Assembly (NCBI GenBank): GCA_025200525.1
Contig: CM045770.1
Span: 122,985,429 to 123,049,428 of the forward strand
Reading direction: 5' to 3'
Length of the DNA stretch: 64,000 bases
Source: Camellia lanceoleosa
Lineage: Eukaryota; Streptophyta; Magnoliopsida; Ericales; Theaceae
Of the stretch, positions 32,778 to 45,259 are shown piece after piece. The notes under the pieces are model-generated. The model did no database searches, was not told the DNA's origin, and saw only the letters and a list, made by a program, of their open reading frames with translations. The position numbers and the translations under genes are program-made. Every line of letters starts with the position of its first letter. Position 1 is the stretch's first letter.

Positions 32778-34638
32778 ATTAAGACAAATTAAACTATCTT
32801 GATTATCAAAATTTAAGATGATCAAAATCATTAACAAGATAGGTCCCACCAAAATTAGGAGACTTAATTCATTTCGAAATATGAGTTACACCAAATGTGT
32901 GGTTCATTTTGACAATATGAGTTAACTAATTGGTTCAACAAAAAGATGTAGGTCTTTCAACGATGCTTGTCAAAATCTCTCAATAAGTGAGATAATTGTG
33001 GAGCATTTAAACTTAAATTCAAAATCAAATCATTTTTATAAAATAAAAGACAAATTTATCTCATTTTGGAAATTATAATCTAATCAAATATTGATTTATG
33101 AAGATCACCAAGCAGATCAACAGCGTGTCACATCTCCTACGTGTTCAAGCATCAAACCCACTAAGATATTGATTCATTGTTTGTTTGAGATCATGCCTCG
33201 ATCAAACTTCTCTTCTCAAGTTTCTCTACACAAAAATTTGAAGAAATTCGTATATTTGTTCGATTCAACAACAAGCTTTTACAATCGTTAGATTGTAACC
33301 ATACTAGGTGATTGAATCAAAAGATCACCATTGTAACTAGTGTAACTCACAAAAGATTATACCCATTTTATTTTAATTAATAAAATTGATTATTTGTATA
33401 TTTGTTTCTTATCTTAATTATAAAACACAAAATTTGTTTGTACAATCACCACTTTCGCATTTTTAGCTAAAAAATTGCTAATCAAATTTGCATAATCCAA
33501 CTTATTAACTAAATTTTTTTTAATGTATAAAATTGCTAATTTCATTCAATATTTTTTATGACATAGTTGGTCAAAGGTAAAATTTAATCAACTTTAAATT
33601 TGAAGATTAAATTTGAAAAGTTTCTTTCTCTAGAAACAATGCAATTGATTTAATTAATCATATTCTACAGACAATCCAAACGTTTGGAAAATAATAATCT
33701 ATTAATTTTAAATATTTCACCAATTTTTTAATTACTTTCTAGTAAAAACAATCCTCTATTAATTTCAAATAATTTATCACAACTATTTATTAGTTTTGAA
33801 TTTTCGCCGAACTTTGTCGAGACTTTTTAAATATAGGTGGTTTTTTATTTTATTTTTTTTGTAAATTATGGGCTAGTATGATAGTTAAAAATATTTGAGA
33901 CCTTTCTTTAATTAATTTTTTAAGGCCTAAAGCGACTGCTTTGTCAACTTTGAGCCAAAACCAGCCCTAATGTGACTACATTGATACTTACCAAAACCGG
34001 CCCTAATGTGACTACATTGATACTTACCGGTTTAAAACAAAATGCCTGTTAGAAGTTTAATTATAACAAAATCACCTCTATATCATTTGTATAAAAATTT
34101 TATAAGAATAATTTTTATATATACAGTTTTTTTTTTTTTTTTTTTTTTTTAAAAATTTTGATAAACACTTTGGAGAGAAAGTTGTGCTAGCATAAGATCT
34201 TCTGCTTTAAATTTTTATCTTTATATTTTTTATTCACTATATCATATTTTGAAATACTCACATGAGATAAAAAGATTTACATTAAGAGAATACAAAATGC
34301 TTTCAAGATGTTTATTATATGTTTCTTTTGCTTACCACTAGCGTTGCAAACGAATTGAACTGATTGCGAGACGAGCTCAACTTGGCTAAAGGTTCGATTT
34401 GACTTGAATTGTTAAGTAAATAAACAAACTTAAGCCATATTTTGAGATCATTCAATAAACGAGTCAAGCTCAAGTTCTAATAAGTCTAGCTCGTTTATGT
34501 TTAAAAAATTATTTATATATTTAAACAACGTAATTAATAGGAAAAAAAAATTTCGCTATCGAGTCTCGAATCAAGTTTCAACTTGAGTTGGATTAGTTAT
34601 CGAGTCAAATTTGACATACATTTTTTAGCTTGATAAAC
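32778..34638. other. AT-rich flank, hAT-like relic, no gene
   Basis: From 33361 this is shared with unit B. 33957-34028 holds a 36-bp phrase (AAACCGGCCCTAATGTG...ACTTACC) twice in tandem; unit B has it once. 34335-34638 (CTAGCGTTGCAAACGAATTG..., GAGCTC, GAGTCAAGCTCAAG) looks like half of an hAT-type element into which the Tat-like element inserted. T24 tract at 34127-34150. Confidence 0.5.
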
Positions 34639-37600
34639 TGTAACATTGCCCAGGGGAACCCATGCGTGTTAAACAGATCGAACCCTCAATTTCTTTAATC
34701 TAATTTCACGAGTGCAATGTGAAACATAGATGAGAGTCCAGATTTAATAACTTTATAAAAAATCCATTTTATTGCAAAAACATTGCCAAAAATGGACTAC
34801 GTTATTAAATCTCAGAGTCTCCACCTAATATTTCTAAAAATATTAGGAAACCCGTGACTCGTGCCAAGGCCACTATTCGTCGTAGCAAAAGATGCTCGGC
34901 ATTCGTAACCTTAGGCATGAAAGGAGAAGGTGAATAATGAGCACCTCCGCTCATCCGATCAAAGATCGGCCTCTACTAAATCATGATATGAGCTTTATTC
35001 GCGTTATATGTTCATGTTCTAATTTATTTAATAAATCTTAAAATTCACTATGTGAAGCATACAAGTATAAACTATGTCATTCATTTTGGAACAATTTGAT
35101 TTCATACATTTTGAAAGAGTTTTGAAGATGTAAAACTCAAAGAAATTGAGTTTACAAACATGAAAAATTAACATCATTCCAAATTAAGCAACACAACCTT
35201 CATCCACCGACATTCATACAGTTATATCAAGTAAGCAAGTAGCCTCGTTGTAGGATGCCAAACATAGTAAGAAAAACACACACAAGCGGGATGCTAAAGC
35301 ATAAAAACTTACATGTTTTACCGACGTTCCGTGAACAAGCTACAAAACAAAGTTAACAAAAATATGCATGATTTTATATACAAAATCCTAATGCAATTCA
35401 CATATAAGATGCAACCAAATATTCGGCTTCTAAGATATGACATGTGAATCATCTCAAAAACATGAGGTAGCACACATAATCACATAAGAAATGTTTACAA
35501 AGCATGGATATAATGAAAAAGCAAAATATGATGCATCTATAAGGAAATCAAATAAAAAAAAATGGATGGAAAGAAGTGAGGCGAGGAATTATTACAACGC
35601 TTGGAATTAATTATTACAAACCAAATTAGAGAGGGGGGAGGAAAATATTACAAAATAAATAAAACCTCACAAAAAAACTCAAAATAAAAAGCTTCATGTG
35701 CCTTAGAACCTCCGGCAAAAATTGGTTAGCATTAGGAGTCTACGTCATCTTGTCCAAAAGAAGCTCACCGACCGGCCAACCAACAAGGCCTTACAAAACC
35801 TATCTTGTTACAAAACTGAGAAAAGGGACAAACAAGAAATATGGAGGTGGCTCAACCAACCACTACTGGTTAGCTTACAGCAACACTTATATGAACCCAA
35901 AGCAAAAAAATAAGTATAAGATAGAAAATATAAGAAAATGCAAGAAAATGAGAAGTGCACAATTTACCTTCCAAAGAAAAGATTTGATTTCCAAACTTCC
36001 ATTTGATTACCATTATATTTTCAATCATCTATTCCAAAATTTGGAATTGTAGCCAAAATGACAATTTTGGGGTTGTTTAAAGTGTGTGTGGGAGGATGGT
36101 GAAAAACCCAAATTTCACAAATCACTCTTGTTTTCTCACTTTTGAAACAAATTGAACACTCCTTGATCAAGGCTACAAAAATTGGCTGTAAAGGAATTTT
36201 GGGACCAATATAGTGTAAGGATGAAATATAAGTGTGTTTGCAATGTTAACGAGTACTTGGATGTGTTTGATCATATAGCAAAGGTACGAATGCAAAGGAC
36301 TTGTCAAAGTTTTGATTCTCTCCGAAACTATTCTCTCCTTATCATTCTTTCCTCTAATTCCTTTTGTTCTATGCCTCCCCCTAATTCATTCCTCAGACCC
36401 TTGTTGTATATAGGAAACGTATATCAGTGGAGAGTGAAGTGCATCAATGAAGGTGGAGCACCTCTGCCTTAATAGAGCATGCACTCTCTTACTTTAGCTT
36501 TCTCTTTTCTGAAGGGTCAAGTCTTTTTGGCAATAGAGGCTGAGTGTGTGCAATTTGGGGCCTGAATATATCGGAAAATGGGATAACAAAGTACCTACAT
36601 GAACCAAAATAGTAAAACAAAACTTAGTTGTGTTGCCAGGTGTAGACGTCCCCGAACGCCCCGGGAGGGTTAAGTCTCGTTCCGTTCATATTGGGGTCAC
36701 TACAGTTCAAGGACTCAAATGTCACGGTTCTTAATCTTGAACCAAAGAGTCCAAATCCGGCAAATCATTTTGAGAAAACTGATTTTTGAAAGAAGTGCCA
36801 AACACGGACTGCTTTGTCAGATACAGAGTCGCCACCTAAATGTTTTTTAATGGGAAATTTAGGAAACCTTGACTCGGTGCCAAAGGCCACGTGTCCGTCA
36901 TCACCAAAGTTGCCTCCGTTCGGGAACTTGGGTACGATTGGAGAAGGTCACTTCGTGAGCACCCCCGCTTGCCCGGTCAAAGACCGGCCTCTACTAACCA
37001 TGATATCTGATTTTGAAAACATTGTGTGTTCTTATTCCGGTTATTAGCCTAGATTTACTATGTGATGCGCACAACATACAAGTATAGACTGGATCGCCTG
37101 AATTGAAACAAAACATTTCATGCTTGTTTGTTTGAAAATGGTTTGATGGTGCTACTCGCAAGTAGGCTAAGACGTGAATTTGCCACCCTCAGGTGGGCTT
37201 AAGAAAACATGATTTTGCCACTATCTAGTGGGCTTAAAACAAAAATTTGATGAATTGTTCCAATCCAAATAACCCAACCTCCACCCACAGGCATTCAAGA
37301 CAGTTATATCACATAAGCACATAGCCTCATGGTAAGCATGCTATTCATGGCAGTCACTCACACGCATGCAAGGATGCTAAAGCATAAAAACTCACCGAGT
37401 ACTCCAAGCCAAAACAGAAACTCATTAGAAATCCATGCATGATCCTAGATATACAGAATTGCCTAATGTAACACATGCAAAGATGTAAACTATAGCAGGC
37501 TCGGCTATCCTAAACATGGCATATGGAATGCTACAACTAACACGTATTCAATTTGGAATTGAAATACAAATGCAGTTTGTATGATGTGCCGAGCCTAGTG

Positions 37601-38102
37601 CGTGCAAAACAGATGAATGATGCAAACATGCTGTCATACTGTATGCTAATTGAAATATGCCCTAATCTAACCATCATAAGCAGGTAAATAAAAGGGAAGA
37701 AAGACGTGGGATTGGAAGACATACATCACACTCACCCACACTTATTACAATTTTTCCCTCACGCAGAGGGTCCGAAAGAATATACAGTCCAAAAACAATA
37801 CAGTCCGAATACAGAATAAATGAATTATTACAAAATTTCTAATTATCAAATTAAATTCATTATAAAAAAGAAAGGGGCCTCAGCCCTGCCTCGGGATGCG
37901 CGAATGATGCATGCTCGAATCCGACTCGCCCGGAAAACCCGCGCCATGCCACTGTTGCTTCTGTCTTTACTGCCCTGTCTCTCAAAAAATTACCAAAGTC
38001 CCAGGATACCTTCCTTGCATGCTTCTGTACACCACCGGCTGGAGGAAATGTCCACCGGCCATCCAAAATAGCCACCGGCTGTCCATGAGGTTATCGGCCA
38101 CC

Positions 38103-38128
38103 TATATAGTGCCGGTCGGCACTATATA
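38103..38128. promoter_or_regulatory. perfect 12-bp-arm inverted repeat in solo LTR C2
   Basis: TATATAGTGCCG at 38103-38114 and CGGCACTATATA at 38117-38128 are exact reverse complements around GT. It contains the GCCGGTCGGC core that recurs in this LTR family and sits among CACCGGC phrases (38030-38095). Confidence 0.7.
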
Positions 38129-40056
38129 TCAAGACAAAAATTCCTGCAGAGGACAGTTTGACAGCAACAGCAGACAGACAGTGCATGACATGGAGTTTTT
38201 GAGCAAATGTAAGCATGGCCAATGCCCCCTATCATGTTTGGGACTCAAGGAAGCATGACCCTTGGTTCTTGGGCCATCAATTATGCATCTTGGTGCATGA
38301 TAACCTAAGGAACCAAGATTGCATTTCAATGTAAAAATGCATGCAACATACAAAATGAGAACTAAGTCCCTATCATGTCAAGATCAAGGGCCCTAGTGAC
38401 ATGAGAATTGAGGTGTGTTTTGTCACTTGAAGTACAAACACCTCTCATTTCTCACACTTGGTTTGACACCCCCAAACCAAATAATGCAATGCATGTTATG
38501 CAAACATGGCTCAAATGGTGCAATGTGAGATGAAATGCAAGACATACCAAATGTAATGCAACATATTATGGCAAGTGTGCAATACTAGGTATGCAAGATA
38601 CAAAGTGTGATGCAAACATGGACACTTAAGGCAATAGGATTGTCATATGTCAAGACTATATTGACCAAGCATGCAACAAGCATCAAATAAATGTGCAATG
38701 GTGGACTTAAACACAATAGGGCAGACCTCAAACCTCCCCAAAACAGTGGCAAAACATGCCCAAAATAGTAGACCAACACTCATGCAAGCATGCAAACAAA
38801 TGGGCCTAAACCTATGGCACCAAAGAGAGCATCTTACTACCATTATCATGACCACTCATGGCATATATTAGGCACATAAAAACAGAGTTCTAGCATGCAA
38901 AAACACACCCAAATCCCCTTGATATGGCAGCCCCGAAATGCTCTAAACATACAAGCTTGCATAAGGCCTATTCCTAGGCATGAAAGGGCACACCCTAAAA
39001 GCATGAAATAAGCCACATATGCAAACATACAAACATGATTTATGGACTGAAATATTACCCTAAATGATGCCAAATCATGAGGATGGTCCAAGCTAAGCAT
39101 GTTAGAGGTCAATATGCTTAAGGCTTACAAGCCAAAACACAAAGTAACCACATCAAGCACACCAAACATGGGAAAATCAGTGGCTAACAGATCTAAAACA
39201 TGACAAATCATGATCAAGTGCTTCAAAATGTTAGGCTAAAACATGAGGATATACTAGGCTAATGGCATGGCACATTTCCAAGCAAAATGGAGGGGTACAA
39301 GGCAAGTATAGAAAGCATGTTAAGGGCCAACAAACCCACATTAGACAGAGGTTAAACATGCTCCAAAACACCAAGAAAAACTCTGAAATGAAGCCAAATG
39401 CAACCACTCATGCATGCTACCCTTTTGGCCAAAGACAAAGGCAAGAAAGGGACAATGGGGAGAGGGGTGTCCCTCCCCTATACAAGACTTCAAAACACTT
39501 TTCTCAACGCTAAAAACCCTCTGATTTTCAGTGATGAGAAGACAAAAACAACAAAGCAAACAAGGCTTCAAAGAAAAGACACCAAATAGGCCAAAATAAG
39601 GTTTAAGAGGGTGAGTTTGCACTCAAACCATAAAACAACCTTAATGAGAGTTCAAAAGCAAGAAAACATAAGACTTTTTTTAGTTATACACAAAGCCTAA
39701 AACACAAAGCAAGATAGGTAAAAACTAGTTGCAAAAATGGGAAAACTAAAGTAACTAGCTCGCCCTTGAAGAACACTTGAAGAACAGGTGGTGCAGCCTT
39801 CCTCTAGTGATCAAAACCAGTCCAAAAACTCAACAAACAACCCTCCAAGTCCCTCAATCTCGAAATAAGGTGTAATGGTGTGTGTATTGGTGCAAAAGTG
39901 AGGTAAAAACACACTATTTAGGCTCAAAACACACACACAAGGATGAGAGAGAGTGAGATATAGAGAGAGAGAGTACAACACATATATATAGATATAGAAG
40001 CTCTGGTTTTGTGTTGAAAAAAATGGCTAACCCCTGTCAAAGGGAGAGGGGTGGTG

Positions 40057-40396
40057 TTTATATAGGCCAAGGCAAGGCCAAACTTAGTGGCTAAGCAAAG
40101 GAAAAGGTTCAAAGGGAGGTGCAAAGGGGTCTTAGCTTCTTGGAGAAGCCAAGACAGCTGGCCAAGCTTCTCCAAGAAGCTTTGGCCAAAGGGTCAAGCT
40201 TCTAGAAGCTTAGAGGGTTCAAGGGTGCAAAGGGTGCAAAATGGCCACACTTGTGCACGGGCGAGTGTGATGGTGCATTCCAGCTAGCACAGCTGGCATG
40301 CACCATGTCTCAGGGGTTCAAAGGGTGCACGCCGGCCAGCCAAATGGATCATCGGCACAAAAATGTGCCGGTCGGCAACACATAGTGCCGACCGGC
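40057..40396 (-). promoter_or_regulatory. U3 promoter region of solo LTR C2
   Basis: On the minus strand TATATAAA lies at 40057-40064. Upstream are AAGCTTCTCCAAGAAGCTT (40164-40182) and the perfect 16-bp palindrome AAGCTTCTAGAAGCTT (40196-40211), whose TTCTAGAA core is a canonical heat-shock-factor half-site pair. Further upstream are TGCCGGTCGGCA (40366-40377) and TGCCGACCGGC (40386-40396). Confidence 0.55.
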
Positions 40397-40966
40397 CAAA
40401 GATTTTAACAAAACAGTGCCAGCAGTACACATATGCGGCCGGTGATGGTAGGAGAGGGCCAGTGGCGTGTGGGGATGCCTCAAAAGGCATTCCCTCCCCC
40501 TCCAAGGAAAAACACAAGCGTTTGGTGCAAAACTAGACACGAAATAGTCGAGTTCGGAGATCCTGAGGCAAGGTGCGTAGCCAAGACCTCCGGCAACTCC
40601 AAACGAACACAAACATGGATAATCACCGGGTGTTCAAACGGTAACGTCCAAGTCTTGAGGACGGTCAAAAATGGGATGTCTACACCTGGGCGTCTAGCCG
40701 GACATCCTGGTGGACGACCGACCAAGGAAAGTTTGGCCTAGTTTTGTTTGGTTTAGCCTAGGTTCGCTCAGGTTCGGCCCTAGTTCGCTCCAGGTAGCCG
40801 AGGGGTCCAAAACACTTGCTTCAAATTGGCCTAAAGTTAAGAAATAAAGCTTAAATTCCATCTTTCTTTATAGAGGATTTTCTTAGAAACATATTCTTAA
40901 TTTCATCATTAGATAATCAAAAGAAAGTGCCCAAGTCTTAGGGCCGGTCAAAACAGGGTGTCTACA

Positions 40967-42260
40967 GTTGCCCCTCTTTGACAAAGCTCGAAGTCATTTT
41001 TTGACATGAGTGAATGTCAAAGCCCAAAGACAACCTTTTTGACAGGATCGTAAGACTTAGGCAAACAAACAAAAAGCAATGCAGGTGGTTGAACCCGAAG
41101 GTTGCCTACATATTCCTTTACAAGGAATCAAACCAAAATAGTTCAAGGACAAAATACAATTGAAATACAATTTGTTAGCTAGACTCACACGCTTCGGAAG
41201 GCCATAAGTCATTTTGAAATTTTTTTATTTACAATGCAATGCAACATGTAAATTGAAGCATAACAAAGGATACAACCCAAACACATCCACATAAGAAAAC
41301 GAGATGTAACCGATAAATTGTCCGAAAATAAGGAAGATATTAACCAAGGGATAGTCTCAACTAACAACCCAAGAAAAGGGAGGTATTAACCAATGATGGT
41401 CAGAACTGCCAACTTGAGAAGAGGGGTTTTAATCAAACATCGAGACTTAGACCATACCTTAATATGAAATAAGGGATTAATTTCAACCTGGTAAAGAGAA
41501 GGGAGTCTTAACCAATGTACAAGACCTAGACCGTATCGTAATACGAAATAAGGGCGATGATTTCAACTGCGTAAAAGAGAAGGGGGTCTTAACCAATGTA
41601 CGAGACATAGACCGTACTATAATACAAAATAGGCCAATGATTTCAACCGGGTAAAGGTGAAGGGGTTCTTAACCAATGTATGAGACCTAGACCGTACCGT
41701 AATACGAAATATGGCGATGATTTCAACTGGGTAAGAGAGAAAGGGGGTCTTAACCAATATACGAGACCTAAACCATACCTTGATACGAAATAAGGCGATG
41801 GTTTCAACCGGGTAGAGGAGAAAAGTTGTAATTAAAAAGTTTGAAGTGATGTGAATGGAAAAGTTTGAAGTGATGTGAATGGATTGTAACCATGCATGAT
41901 GGATGTAATAAATAGTGCAAGTATGATGGTGCATGCAAAGCATAAAGGGGCAATGTAAGACATACAATATGTGATATGATGATATGATGCATGGACAAAA
42001 TGATTTTATTTTATTTTTTCAAAACTTTCTTCTTCTTTTTTCACAATTTTCTTTTCTATTTTTTTTGTTTTCTTTGTTTTTTTTTTTTTTTTTTTTTAAA
42101 ATACCATATATACATATACAAAAATACGTACTATGAACATACACACAGAAAACATATATACATACATGCTATATACATATATGACTGCATACATAGACTC
42201 ATATGGACATATGGATACAAATACATAGAAAAAAATATATACATATACGATAACTATATA
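40967..42260 (-). other. 3' non-coding interior of Tat-like element, unit A
   Basis: No coding region. It carries 80-bp tandem repeats (41400-41830), CATGCATGATGG phrases, then T-rich and ATACATATATAC low complexity that ends at the target site of the solo LTR at 42261. Unit B has the same order at 50767-52370, with extra sequence at 51200-51480. Confidence 0.65.
41400..41830. repeat. 80-bp tandem repeat, about five copies (unit A)
   Basis: Units begin TTTCAAC(C/T)(G/T)GG at 41481, 41561, 41641, 41721 and 41802, with a diverged unit from about 41401. Each contains GAAGGGGGTCTTAACCAATG, GAGACCTAGACC and ATACGAAATA. Tandem repeats between pol and the 3' LTR are a known trait of Tat/Ogre retrotransposons. 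Confidence 0.9.
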
Positions 42261-44842
42261 TGTAGCACGTGTGTCCTTTAAACTATTGGAGAATGTATTA
42301 AATTCCTTTATTTTCATTTTGGGAGTCTTTGGAGTTGTTGTATTTTGGTTTTGGAGGAGTACGATTCAATTTAAACTTGTTGGGATTGTACGTTCATGCT
42401 TGTTTATATTGAAAAGTTCTTTGGAAACTTGAAAAATCTATTCTAGTGTCGACACTAGCCTTCCTAAGGGTCGACACCACCTTACTGCCCTATTCTTAGT
42501 GTCTTTATTGGTTTTTAGGGTCGACACCATGGGCTCTAAGGGTTGACCCTTCCCTTGTTGTTTTATTATGGGTGCATTCTGAAATAAAGGTTCAACACCA
42601 CTAGTTCCAAGGGTCGGCCCTTGTCCTTTGCATATATTAGTGTCTCAGCTTTTCTTCCTAAAGGGTCGACACCACTATCTGAAGGGTCGACCCTTATAAG
42701 TAAATTTTCAAAATTTTGGTTCGGGTTTGAGCTCTATTTTTTTCAGGGTTTGACTTATTCCTTTATTTGACTTTAGGGCTATTATTCTACCACTATAAAT
42801 AGATCCCAAACACACTTTTCTCATTTACTTTTTCTTTTCTTTTTTTTTCTCTCTCTCTCTCTCTTCCTCCTTTAACCCGTGAATCCCTCTCTCTCTCTCT
42901 CTCTCTCTCTGAAACTCAACTTTCTTACATAGATCTCAAGATCTACTTGGTTAGAGGCATCTTCTCACCTTGTTCCTTTGAGAAAGGTTGTGGATCTCAT
43001 CAAGGGCTTTCTTTTAATCCAAGAGTTTTGCGGTTTCATCGACTCTGGTTTTTTTTTCGAGTTGTCCTCTTCGCTTCAAGAGGTAGGGTCACTTTCCTAA
43101 ACTCAATATGAGTTCGGTAGCATATCTATGCCGTATTTTGTTATGTATATTTGGTAGTCATGTGGTATGATTTTTACCCTTGTTATTTGTTATTTCAAAA
43201 GATCTATGGATTTGGGCGTTTTCATTTAAACTTAGGGTGTGGATCTTGAAATGTGAAAGAAAGATTTTTCAAAAGAGTGTTTTAACAAGGTTATGATTTT
43301 GTAAAGTTAGTTGAGATATGTTGACATGGTGGCTTTCCTTTACTCAAAAGTGATTTAGAAAAAAAAAAAAAAATGAGATTTTGTGAAATTGGGGAATTGT
43401 TGGGCTATGATTTTGCTATTTGGTAATCAAAATTGCATATGGATCTCTAAAAGTGGAAAAGCCCCAATTGGTAGACAATCCCTACATGATATTGTTATGG
43501 GAGTTGGATTGATTTGTGGTAAATGGTTTGGTTGGAAATGAAGTGGTTGTGGGATTTTGGAAATGGGTGTTATTACTCTTTTGGAAAATATATCTATATG
43601 GTTATCTTTTCATTATTGCATTAGAGATAATTGTTTTAGCTATCAGTGGAGGATAACATTGCTGTGTGTCAGAAATTGCATATGGATTAGGCAATTTGAA
43701 ATCATTCATATCACGAAGCATGTAATGGATTTTAGAAATTGAAACTATATGTTTTGAAAAGGGGTTTTGGAAATTCTTACATTATGTTTTGGAACATTTG
43801 CATTGTTTTGGAAAAACAATATTTTGAGTTGCATGTATTGTACTATTGAAAAGGGAAAATGAAATGGTGAATCTGGGAGATAGTTGTTGTTATATCAAAT
43901 AAGTTGGCCTGTGTATCTAGAGTGAAAGTCCTGAAAACCGCGTGTATACATGGGTGCCGATCCCACACACGAAATTTTCGTGAAATGGAAATAGTAGTAC
44001 TTGTATACCTTACGTTTACATGGGTCCCGGCTTATGGTTTCCTCCGGATGAAATTTTCAGGAAATATTGTATTCGCTCTGGAGATTTATCAATTTATTTA
44101 CTATTATGTTGGTTCCGGTACAAGATGTTTGGAATATGGCTTTAACAAGATATTTGTTGTTGTTTAGCGATGAATTCACATTTGATTTAGCAATGTATTT
44201 GCTGGTTAGTATTGAGATACTGAGATTGGTTTGTGAAGGGAAATTTATATCAAACAGATGATTTGAACTCAAAAACTATTTTGACTAAACATCAGGTTTT
44301 GGTAATTGGAAAGAAGGGATTTTATTGAGTAATCAAATGGATTTTGGAAATACATTTGGGTATATTGTGTCTATATATATATTGCATCATGATTATTTAT
44401 GTTGGTGGAGCATGTTTAGTTTTTGAAATATTCTCACCTAGGCTTTATGCTCACCCTATATGGCTAAAATATTTTTCAGGTGTACACATGTGGATGCGGA
44501 TTGTGATGTGAAGTTATGTTCGAACTGTGTAGGGTGGTTCAGCTATTTGTACGCCAAGCGCCATTTATGTTATTTATTTGCCGTGTGTCATTCTTGTAAG
44601 AGTTACATCCTTGTGTATGATGTAAGTCTCAAGGCGTTTAATTTGATTTTATAACATCTGTACATGTTTTGGTCACAGAACATCCATTCGAATTAGATTT
44701 TGTATCTAGGAATGTATAATATTGGATAAACACATATATTGTGTGGCTATATAATATTTATTTGCATGAGAGTTCTTATCCATTGTTCATCGTCGAGTGG
44801 TTTACTCACGTGAGTCGGACCTTGTTAATTCGGGGTGTGACA
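42261..44842 (+). repeat. 2.58-kb solo LTR (family B, copy 1)
   Basis: Runs TGTAGCACGTGTGTCC to GGGGTGTGACA with a perfect target duplication ATATA (42256-42260, 44843-44847). It carries a TATA box, CT-rich leader, GCTATCAGTGGAGGATA block (43638), GTGAAAGTCC module (about 43920) and GCTCACCC...TTTTTCAGGTG (44449-44481), which it shares with the chromovirus LTRs despite a different U3. Confidence 0.87.
42443..42801 (+). promoter_or_regulatory. U3 GTCGAC palindrome array and TATA box
   Basis: CTAGTGTCGACACTAG (42443-42458, perfect 16-bp palindrome), AAGGGTCGACACC (about 42467 and 42661), AGGGTCGACACC (about 42518), AAGGGTTGACCCTT (about 42538), AAGGGTCGGCCCTT (about 42617) and AAGGGTCGACCCTT (42682-42695, perfect). 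TATAAATA lies at 42794-42801. Confidence 0.72.
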
Positions 44843-45259
44843 ATATACATATATACAGAAACATACAGGTACATGTATGGTATATATACGGATACACACC
44901 AATATACACATACATACACATATACGTACACACAAATACATATACGATTTACAAATACATATATATACAAAATATATACAAATTATATATATACACATAT
45001 ATAGACCTCTCTCTCTCTCTATCTCTCTCTCCCCCCAGTTTCTATCTCTCTCTCTTTCTCTGCCCCTTCATCTTCGTCGAGTATCGTGTCTAGCATGCGA
45101 TTTCAACAATCACGACACCTGGCCGACAACAGCTGGATGAACCCTTATCTGTCAAAGATTGCCTCGACAATCTGCTCCTCTTTGGCATCTTCTTCCCTTC
45201 TAGCCTCTTCTTAAACCCAACTTGCGAGGGGCATAGTAGAGAGCTATAAACTGCACCCC

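Larger units (their letters stand above)
36641..40684 (-). repeat. 4.04-kb solo LTR (family C, copy 2)
   Basis: Minus-strand start TGTAGACATCCCATTTTTGACC (40684) and end GGGGACGTCTACA (36641): the outer 13 bases are near-perfect inverted repeats. Flanks CCAGG and CCTGG (36636-36640, 40685-40689) differ at one of five positions. It shares with copy C1 the blocks around 28580-28860 and 36720-37010 and the intervening CATGCA-rich region. It is absent at the equivalent site in unit B (near 50495). Confidence 0.83.
34639..40966 (-). repeat. Tat-like 3' LTR of unit A, split by solo LTR
   Basis: On the minus strand the LTR begins TGTAGACACCCTGTTTTGACC (40966) and ends GGGCAATGTTACA (34639). The part 36641-40684 is a later solo-LTR insertion; the two remaining pieces (34639-36640, 40685-40966) line up with the uninterrupted LTR 48431-50766. 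A polypurine-like AAAGAGGGGCAAC precedes it on the minus strand (40967-40980), so it is a 3' LTR and the element interior lies to its right. Confidence 0.85.

Noticed and set aside
42000..42320. Frames rich in Phe, Tyr and Ile in T-rich and ATACATATAC DNA (also 44740-45140 and 54866-55195)
   Set aside because: These are products of microsatellite-like sequence in several frames and strands, not genes.
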